Positions 1-6,000 of a DNA stretch of 6,411 nt are shown piece after piece. The position numbers and the translations under genes are program-made. The notes below the pieces were generated by a model that did not search any database, had not been told where the DNA came from, and saw only the letters and a program-made list of their open reading frames with translations. Origin of the DNA: Planctomycetota bacterium (lineage in GTDB: Bacteria > Planctomycetota > PUPC01 > JABMSA01); NCBI GenBank assembly GCA_013202185.1, contig JABMSA010000411.1, positions 1 through 6,411 on the forward strand, read 5' to 3'. Numbering within the stretch: position 1 is the first letter of the stretch; each line of letters opens with the position of its first letter.

Positions 1-149
1 AGCCACTGCTGGCCCAGCTTGACGCCGCCCCACAGCCGGAAGCCGGCAGGGATCGAACCACTGGCAGGGAGCTTCCAGCCCTCGAACATATTCTTCGGCC
101 AGCCCGACGGGTCGCCAAGCATAAGGTTCAGTTCGACCAGCTCGGCATC
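1..149 (-). other. Coding-like fragment in a second frame, cut by window edge
   Basis: Seen: on the minus strand, in a frame different from the adjoining subtilisin gene, about 49 codons run open to the window edge. They have strongly G/C-biased third positions and a protein-like composition (segments DPSGWPKNMFEGW and SIPAGFRLWGG). The subtilisin frame itself becomes poor after its stop, with rare-looking codons such as AGA, ATA and TTA. There is no obvious start codon or ribosome site, so this looks like the continuation of a longer coding sequence rather than a new gene. Inference: it may be the out-of-frame C-terminal part of the truncated peptidase, or unrelated sequence joined by rearrangement or misassembly. 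The GW...IPAG spacing is faintly like lamin-tail-type beta domains, but this is too weak to name. The motifs expected next in a subtilisin (VDL.APG, GTSMA) are absent. Confidence 0.35.
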
Positions 150-1138
150 GAGTCGCTGCTGGTGGTTGCGGCCACGGAGAGGATGTTGGCGAGGTTGTAG
201 AAGCTGGGCCAGGCGGGGTTTGCGTCGATGTCGGCGCCGCTGTTTCCGGCGGCGGTTACGAAGATCACGCCTGCCTCCTGGGCGGCCTGGATGGCGTCGA
301 GCTCGAAGTGCGAGTAGGTGTCGCCGCTGTAGCTGGCGTTTATGACAATGGCGCCCCGGCCCACGGCATAGTCCACGGCTTGTATGCTGCCGAGCGACGA
401 CAGGTTGGGTGTGGTTGAGTCTTCGCCTATCTTGATGGGTAGTATCTTCACCTGCCAGGCAACGCCGGCAACGCCGAGCGTGTTGTTGCCGATTGCACCG
501 ATCACGCCCGACACGCTTGTGCCGTGCCCGTGGAAGTCCGACGGGTCGTTGTCCGGCACGGGGCTGGATAGGTCCGAGCCCACGAAGTCCCACCCGCCGA
601 CGTCGTCAATGTAGCCGTTGCCGTCGGTGTCTTGTCCGTCGAGCTGTTCGTTGGGGTTGACGTAAACGTTGTCGGCAAGGTCGGGGTGATCGCGCTGGAT
701 GCCGGTATCGATCACGGCCACGATGACGTCGGCGGCGGTTCTACTGTCCCACACGTCGGTCAGGTTCATTTTGCCGGGAGCGTACTGCTTGCTGTAGTAG
801 GTGTCGTTGGGCAGCAGGTCGATTTTCCGCACGTAGTCGGGTTCTACGGCGATCACGCCGGGGATTCTTCGGGCGATCCTGACTGCCCGTGCCACCGGCA
901 TCCCTCTGGGGGTTCGCCAAAGCTGTGCGCGTGCAAGCCGAAATGAGCGGCGGAATTTGAAACCGATGTTCCTGACGTCTGCCGCGGCTTTTTCTCCGTG
1001 GGCCAGGCGGAGCAGTATCCGGCCCGGAATCACCTGGTGGCCGTTGACGTGTTCGAGTTTCCCCGCCGCTGCGCGCCCGCTCAGCAGCGTGCAGGCCAGC
1101 AAGAGCAACAGGCCCTCCCGCATGTGTAGCCGTGCCAT
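128..1138 (-). CDS. Secreted S8 subtilisin-like serine peptidase, truncated before the catalytic Ser
   Basis: This is a secreted endopeptidase of family S8, 336 codons. Seen: a basic start then a Leu-rich signal peptide (residues 1-25, cleavage near GRAAA-G). An I9-like propeptide follows at about 35-105 (VIPGRILLRLAHG, IPGVIAVEPDYV). The catalytic domain runs from about 112, with Asp144 in AVIDTGIQRDHPDL, an Asp/Asn-rich probable calcium loop at 161-186 (DTDGNGYIDD, GGWDF), His205 in HGHGTSVSGVIG, and the oxyanion-hole Asn299 in TAAGNSG. The frame ends at SWSN-TGA, where relatives continue with YG and, some 60-80 residues past the Asn, GTSMA carrying the nucleophilic Ser. That Ser is missing, so the encoded product should be inactive unless the stop is an error or a frame change. 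The start ATG has an AAGG 10 nt upstream; a second ATG (M6 at 1123) could also serve. It is likely a pseudogene or a disrupted assembly. Family assignment is firm; function as encoded is doubtful. Confidence 0.9.
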   Translation of the reverse strand: MARLHMREGLLLLLACTLLSGRAAAGKLEHVNGHQVIPGRILLRLAHGEKAAADVRNIGFKFRRSFRLARAQLWRTPRGMPVARAVRIARRIPGVIAVEPDYVRKIDLLPNDTYYSKQYAPGKMNLTDVWDSRTAADVIVAVIDTGIQRDHPDLADNVYVNPNEQLDGQDTDGNGYIDDVGGWDFVGSDLSSPVPDNDPSDFHGHGTSVSGVIGAIGNNTLGVAGVAWQVKILPIKIGEDSTTPNLSSLGSIQAVDYAVGRGAIVINASYSGDTYSHFELDAIQAAQEAGVIFVTAAGNSGADIDANPAWPSFYNLANILSVAATTSSDSMPSWSN

Positions 1139-1155
1139 GGGTGTGTTGCCTTATC

Positions 1156-1184
1156 TTGATAGTGCTATGCGCGGTCTCTGTCTA
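1156..1184 (-). promoter_or_regulatory. Possible sigma70 promoter for the subtilisin gene
   Basis: On the minus strand TAGACA (1184-1179) and TATCAA (1161-1156) are separated by 17 nt. The -35 matches consensus at 5 of 6 positions and the -10 at 4 of 6. It would place the transcript start about 10 nt before the ATG at 1138, a very short leader that would just include the AAGG ribosome site. It is weaker than the two promoters near 2830-2960. Confidence 0.3.
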
Positions 1185-1192
1185 CTTAGTGT

Positions 1193-1226
1193 TCCTTTTC
1201 GGCGGAAGGTTCCCGCAAGAAAAGGA
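1193..1226. repeat. Inverted repeat TCCTTTTC / GAAAAGGA
   Basis: A perfect 8-bp inverted repeat has arms at 1193-1200 and 1219-1226 with an 18-nt loop. Its right arm lies inside the larger hairpin at 1210-1240, so the two structures cannot form together. It lies in the gap between the nuclease-like gene and the subtilisin gene. A role is not known. Confidence 0.4.
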
Positions 1227-1240
1227 CTTTCTCGTGGGAA
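1210..1240 (-). terminator. Hairpin after the nuclease-like gene, possible transcription stop
   Basis: A 13-position stem (arms 1210-1222 and 1228-1240, TTCCCGCAAGAAA against TTTCTCGTGGGAA) has two imperfect positions, a wobble and a mismatch, and a 5-nt loop. It lies about 75 nt beyond the stop codon of the minus-strand nuclease-like gene and upstream of the possible subtilisin promoter. No T-run follows on the minus strand, so it is not a textbook intrinsic terminator. It may end or stabilise the upstream transcript, or act as a leader structure. Confidence 0.3.
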
Positions 1241-1248
1241 GGCGGCAT

Positions 1249-1262
1249 CCGTGCGCCCACGG
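1249..1262. repeat. Small GC-rich hairpin CCGTG / CACGG
   Basis: A perfect 5-bp stem (1249-1253 with 1258-1262) with a 4-nt loop, between the nuclease-like gene stop and the larger hairpin. It could add to transcript 3'-end structure, but at this length it may be chance. Confidence 0.2.
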
Positions 1263-1314
1263 CCCCGGTGGTTGCCGGCTGTTGTGAGGAGCGCGATTGT
1301 GCGTCGGGGCTGTT

Positions 1315-2751
1315 CTATTGCTTCTGCGGTATCGGTCGATCTCGAAGCTTGGCGGTACTGCTTGCGGATTGTTTTTCTGGGTCGGGCGGCTGGGGCGGCT
1401 CGATCGAATGCCTGCGTACGGGTGCTTCTTCCTCGAATCGTGCCGCTGCAACGCGCGCCACGTCGTAGCCGGTGATATCTTCGATGACTTGCAGGCGCCC
1501 ACAAGCATAGCCCAGCGATGCGGCGTATACTTCTGCGCGGAGCGCCTCTCCGGCCTTGGTCAGGCCCTCGAGGCAAACCGGCGGATCGCCTGTTGCCGCC
1601 TCCCCGAGCAGCCGTTTTGCGTCGGGCGTTACTTTTGCCGTGCTCACAACAAACGCTTTCTGTGGGCGGTGGCGGGCACAGCGATTGTTGAATCCGACAA
1701 CATCGCCCGCGGTGAAATCGCCCTGCTTGACCTCGAAGGTCCAGAACCGGCCGAGAAACTCGACGGCGATGTCGACGTCCTCGCCGGACTCCGACACGTT
1801 TTGAAGCATAGACTCGAGCGGCACGCCGAGCTCGGCCAGCTTATACATTATGAGCGTTCTGAGCCAGTGAGCCTTTCGGGCGAGGCGCTTGCCCGCATCG
1901 GAAACGGAGAATCCCTCGCACAGGGATTCATCGAGGAAGTGCCCGCCGCACGATGGGCACACCAAGGCGCCTACCTCGGGCGTCTGCAACTTGTCGGGAT
2001 CGCTCAGCCTTGTAAGCGGCGTGCCGTATTTCTTGCACTCCAGCAGGTGCTCGAGTGTTATCAGGCCTGCCCGGCGGAGCTTGTCGAGCGCCTCCTGGGC
2101 GGCGTCGAGCTTGGATTGTCGGGCGGCGAGAACGTCACGCATTCGGGAGAAGCCTGCAAGGCTGATCTCGTCGAGGATCTCGCGGGCGAGTGGCTCGGCG
2201 AGCGCGGCCGCCCCTCTCACAAGCTCGCGGCCCATCTTGGGCGCAACAAAGCGTAATTCGCTTTTGCCCCCGGGCGCCTCGAGGTCGGCGATGCGCGACC
2301 GATCCGGCTTCGGCGGCGCCCAGTCAAACGTCATCTCCTGTGCCCTCGGGGCTTCGACCGCTGTCATGACGGCCATCTCCACGGCGGCTGCGAAAGTTCG
2401 CACTCGCTTGTCGGCGTCGGCCGGGTTCTTGCTGATGAGGCCCACCTCGAGTGCGCCGCCGCGCGGCCCCGAGGCCCGCATCGGGGAACTCGCAGACACG
2501 CAGTAGTAAATGTCGGCGCCACGGAAAAAGAGATCGCCGAAGGCGGGGTGGTCCTGCGGCGAGGCGGCCTGCAGTGCATTATGGGTTCGGAGCGCAAGGG
2601 TTTCGCCCACGCCGGCCAGCCTCAGGAATTCATGTTCGGCCTGGAGCACGGCCGGTATCCATCCCTGCTCGCGAAGCACCGGCAGAGCCTTGCGAAACTC
2701 GTGCATCTTGAGTGTTACGTTGGCTGTGAGAGGTCTTGTTTCAAGCATCAT
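1315..2751 (-). CDS. Unrecognised protein with zinc-ribbon-like cysteines and a PD-(D/E)XK nuclease-like C-terminus
   Basis: The product is 478 residues with no signal peptide or membrane segment, so probably cytoplasmic. I do not recognise the family. Seen: an alpha/beta N-terminal region (1-150) with a conserved-looking core (ALEVGLISKN); an Ala/Leu-rich helical part (about 170-232) leading into a possible winged helix (LDKLRRAGLI). A cysteine cluster follows (C239, then CPSCGG with C265/C268, and C278). A REase-like segment at about 322-382 has D327, then E340-V-K342 in FWTFEVKQGDF, and FVVSTAKVTPDAKRLL resembling a later core strand. The Pro-rich charged tail (443-478) looks disordered. 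D...ExK after a zinc module is the arrangement of Mrr/NERD-type restriction-like nucleases; activity here is inference. The start is ATG 2751 (or 2748), chosen because GGAG lies 5 nt upstream. An in-frame GTG at 2811 lacks a ribosome site. It is divergent from the C10 peptidase gene and has its own strong promoter. Confidence 0.8.
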   Translation of the reverse strand: MMLETRPLTANVTLKMHEFRKALPVLREQGWIPAVLQAEHEFLRLAGVGETLALRTHNALQAASPQDHPAFGDLFFRGADIYYCVSASSPMRASGPRGGALEVGLISKNPADADKRVRTFAAAVEMAVMTAVEAPRAQEMTFDWAPPKPDRSRIADLEAPGGKSELRFVAPKMGRELVRGAAALAEPLAREILDEISLAGFSRMRDVLAARQSKLDAAQEALDKLRRAGLITLEHLLECKKYGTPLTRLSDPDKLQTPEVGALVCPSCGGHFLDESLCEGFSVSDAGKRLARKAHWLRTLIMYKLAELGVPLESMLQNVSESGEDVDIAVEFLGRFWTFEVKQGDFTAGDVVGFNNRCARHRPQKAFVVSTAKVTPDAKRLLGEAATGDPPVCLEGLTKAGEALRAEVYAASLGYACGRLQVIEDITGYDVARVAAARFEEEAPVRRHSIEPPQPPDPEKQSASSTAKLRDRPIPQKQ

Positions 2752-2756
2752 AAGTG

Positions 2757-2760
2757 CTCC
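2757..2760 (-). promoter_or_regulatory. Ribosome binding site GGAG deciding the start at 2751
   Basis: GGAG on the minus strand is 5 nt from ATG 2751 and 8 nt from the adjacent ATG 2748. It favours these tandem ATGs over the in-frame GTG at 2811, which has no purine-rich site and would begin only about 11 nt after the predicted transcript start. Confidence 0.6.
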
Positions 2761-2822
2761 ATCACGTTCGGTTGTTGCCACGGCCTGAAGGCAATGAACA
2801 ACGGCACGCACACGCCCAAGTT

Positions 2823-2845
2823 GCCCTTATCATAGTAAAAAGGGC
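2823..2845. repeat. Dyad GCCCTT-N11-AAGGGC over the leftward promoter
   Basis: A perfect 6-bp inverted repeat (2823-2828 and 2840-2845) brackets the -10 box of the leftward promoter and reaches its predicted start point. The arms are 17 bp apart centre to centre. This placement fits a repressor operator, possibly for autoregulation. No regulator gene is in the window, so this is inference. Confidence 0.4.
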
Positions 2846-2857
2846 CGCCTATGTCAA
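2829..2857 (-). promoter_or_regulatory. Strong sigma70 promoter for the nuclease-like gene
   Basis: On the minus strand TTGACA (2857-2852, all six positions consensus) is followed after exactly 17 nt by TATGAT (2834-2829, five of six). Transcription would start near 2822, giving a leader of about 70 nt before ATG 2751. An inverted repeat surrounds the -10 box. Confidence 0.75.
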
Positions 2858-2930
2858 GCACAAACATGGGGCCGCACCGGGTCCGGCTTGCCGCCGGGGC
2901 CGCTTGAGAGAAAAAAGACAGGGATTTTCC

Positions 2931-2959
2931 TTGACAGAAGCCGCTTAATGGTGTAGAAT
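2931..2959 (+). promoter_or_regulatory. Strong sigma70 promoter for the C10 peptidase gene
   Basis: TTGACA (2931-2936, full consensus) is followed after exactly 17 nt by TAGAAT (2954-2959, five of six). Transcription would start near 2966, leaving a leader of about 75 nt. The leader carries a weak 7-bp hairpin (2968-2974 with 2982-2988) containing a run of seven T. The promoter is divergent from the one at 2829-2857, with 73 bp between the two -35 boxes. Confidence 0.75.
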
Positions 2960-3029
2960 TCATTAGAGGCAGAAGTGCTTTTTTTGCCTTTCACGTCCGC
3001 GCCTCAATGTTCTTGCGTCCGTCTTACAC

Positions 3030-3033
3030 GAGG
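3030..3033 (+). promoter_or_regulatory. Ribosome binding site GAGG deciding the start at 3042
   Basis: GAGG lies 8 nt before ATG 3042. In-frame GTG codons at 3036 and 3039 are too close to it, and an in-frame TAG at 2964 closes the frame upstream. ATG 3042 is therefore the natural start, and it directly opens a signal peptide. Confidence 0.6.
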
Positions 3034-3041
3034 TCGTGGTG

Positions 3042-6000
3042 ATGTCAGTGAAGCTGCACCAAGTTATTGCCGTTGCCGTACTAGCCCTGTTTCAAGGGCT
3101 CCGGACGGCACAGGCTGCACCCGTAGCACCAAAACAGGCCCGCATTGCGGCCGCTTCATTTGCCCGTGCCCATAGCATGCGGGCAAAGAGCAGCCGCCCG
3201 ATGCTGGCACAAGTGCCGCCGGATGTTTCGGGCGAGCCCGCGCCGATCGCCGATCCTCAAACCGGCGAAGTCCTCGCGTATGTCATCGACCTCGAGCCCG
3301 GGGGCTTTGTTGTAACCTCGGCCGACACGCAAATCCGGCCGGTAATCACACACTCACTGATGGGTCGCTTTCCGACGACAGACAACGCAAACAACGTGCT
3401 GCTGCACTTGCTGAGGAAGGATCTGAAGCTGCGGATGGCGGCCCGGCACCTCAGAGACAAAGAAGCGGCGGCATCCAACGAGGCTCAATGGACAACCTAC
3501 ACGCAAGACGGCTCGACCAGCATCGCCGCATTCGTGCAGCAATATCCGCCAGACAGTAACGGCTTGCTCACCACGACCTGGTCGCAGGGAGGCATCTACA
3601 ACGACCGCTGCCCGATCGACCCCATAACCCAACAGCAATCCTACACCGGTTGCGTGTCTGCGGCGATGGCCCAGGTTGTCAATTACTGGCAGTACCCGGC
3701 CAGCGTCACGTTCTCGGACTCCGACAACTACCCTTCGTCAATCGATCCTGAAGACGGCAAAGGTACGAGAACGATTGATATCACGGCGTCCGATGCTGAT
3801 TTTTCCGACCTCGACTACTCGGATTTGTCGGACGACGACATCGCCCGGCTGATGTTCGCCTGCGGCGTTTCGCTGAAAACCAACTACAGCAGCGCGCTCA
3901 GCACCGCCCACCCCCCCCACATAGCCTTGGCGCTGATGAAAACTTTCGGCTACCACGGTGCCAGCCCTCGCAGCCTTGGGGGAGCGATTTACACAAAACT
4001 GCAAGCCAACATCAAAAGCGGCCTGCCGTGCATATTCGCCATCGAGAACTCGGCCGGAAAGGTGGGGCACTCTGTGGTTTGCGACGGCTACCGAGACGAC
4101 GGCACCTACCACCTCAACTTCGGCTGGGGCGGGTCTTTCCCCAACGCAATAGCCGAAGCGTGGTACGCACTGCCCACCGGCATGCCATCGGGCTATGACA
4201 TCGTAGGCTATGCGGTGGTAGACATCATCGCACCCTCACCCGGCCCCGATCTGATCCCCGATTACTACACGGAAGGAACGATCATCTCAAGAGAAGTCGA
4301 TGTCGCATACTTCTCCGCTGTGATTGGGGCGGCCGACGCCGGCACGCTGGTGCTGGAGGACATCGGACTGACCGACGCCGACAAGAATGTGGTGGACCGC
4401 GTCATCTCGGCGTGGCTGGAGATAGACGTAGAAGAAACCGATACCGGCACGGAAGGCATTGTATTAGATGCTCTCGGTGGCGTAGTTGGGCACATTCCGG
4501 CTACAGGGCCGGACAAGCGGCTGGCGTTCAGCGTGGCGCTGTCGCCGGCAGTGATATCGGCCTACGACACGCGCTTTCCGCTCCGGATCGAGACGACAAG
4601 CCAGGACCCGTCAGACACGTTCACAATTCGCGATGTCATGCTCAACATTGCCTACGTGGAGGAAGGCACCGAAGGCGCCGACGTCGAGGGCGGCTGGAAC
4701 ATCCCTGACCCCGCCGACCCCGAGAGCCGCGGGTGGGTGTGGCGATACCCCCCCGACAACCCCGAGTATGTTACGGACGAGATCACCGAGCAAGCAGTCA
4801 CAACAGACATGCCCATTGGAGAAATCAAAGCCGCGCGCTTTTTTGTAACGGCAATCGGCATTCAGCCGGGCCGGGAAGTCGCCCTCGAGATAAACGGCGC
4901 GCAGGTCATGAACGTGCCCCCCGCAGGCACCGACGACAATGCCGCAGGCACCGTGGTGTTTTCACCACCGGCGGCGGCACTGTCGCTATTCAACACCGAT
5001 GGCCACAACCACCTCACCCTCAGGGGCGCCGCTTTTCAGTTGTGCGCCTGGGGAATGACGTTTGACTACGTGAACGAAGCCGCCCAGCCGCCCGGCGGCA
5101 TGAATGTTTCGTTGTCATTTGACCCAAGCCCCGCACAGCCGCTGGCCCCCACAACGGTGAACGGCACAGCATTTTATGACAACGGAAAACCTGTTTCCCA
5201 CGTTTCGGCGACAGTGACAATAGGAGCCGACACTTGTCAGACAGACGTGCTCGACGGCGGCTTCTCCATCACTGCCGTTGCGCCCGAATCATCGACCATC
5301 GTTTACGCCGGCGTCAGTGATGGAACCCTCAACGCCACCGCTTCGGCCGTCCTTGTGGTCGATGGCCGTCCTTTGGCAGACATTTACGTTGCCGGTCTCA
5401 ACAAAAACGACCCCCTGGAAGACGGAAGCATCGCGCACCCGTTCGACACAATCGAGGAAGGCATAGCAGCGGCAACATCGGGTGCAAGAGTTCTCGCTCT
5501 TTCCGGCAAGGCCTACATGCTTTCATTTGATCTGACAATACCCACAGGCGTAACGCTCGTGCTCGCCGGGGACGTAGTGGTGAAATTCGAGTACCGATTG
5601 AATGCGTACTTCAAGACCTGCCTTGATGTGTGGGGAACGCTCGAGTTGCAGAGCGCGGCTGCCCGCAAGGTAGTGTTCACCAGCAGCCTCGACGACACCT
5701 ACGGTGGCGACAGCAACGCAGACGGCGCTGCAACCTCGCCCGCAAGAGGAGACTGGGGCTGCATCAGGTACTACAATCCCAACAACGTCCTGCACGACGT
5801 AGTGATCAGGTACGGCGGGCACAAGAGCCAGTTTGACGGGCCCGCCTGCAACTGCATGGTATGGGTAACCAACTCGGTCGCAGGATCATTTGAGGCACGA
5901 GACTGCCTGATGGAGCACGCCTACGACGAGGCGATCAACGTTGAGTCAGCCGTTGATCCCTTGATACATCACAATGTGATCCAAAACGCCATACACGGTG

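Noticed and set aside
30..70. tRNA-like T-arm (GGTTCGATCCC on the minus strand)
   Set aside because: The bases beside the loop do not form a 5-bp T stem, and no acceptor stem or anticodon arm can be drawn around it.
957..1475. Plus-strand open frame of 172 codons
   Set aside because: Arg/Pro/Ser-rich shadow of the subtilisin start and the intergenic gap, with no coding signature or ribosome site.
1297..2256. Long plus-strand open frame of 319 codons opposite the nuclease-like gene
   Set aside because: It is a frame mirrored from the minus-strand gene in GC-rich DNA. It has no ribosome site or recognisable motif, while the minus strand shows CPSCGG, D...ExK and a strong promoter.
2752..2811. 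GTG at 2811 as the start of the nuclease-like gene, adding 20 residues
   Set aside because: No Shine-Dalgarno sequence precedes it, whereas tandem ATGs at 2751/2748 follow a well-spaced GGAG.
3911..3918. A frameshift in the C10 gene at the C8 tract
   Set aside because: The frame stays open on both sides, and the catalytic His and NFGWGG motif follow in the same frame as the Cys.
3738..4112. Minus-strand open frame of 124 codons inside the C10 peptidase
   Set aside because: It lies wholly opposite the catalytic domain with its conserved Cys/His motifs, so it is an antisense shadow.
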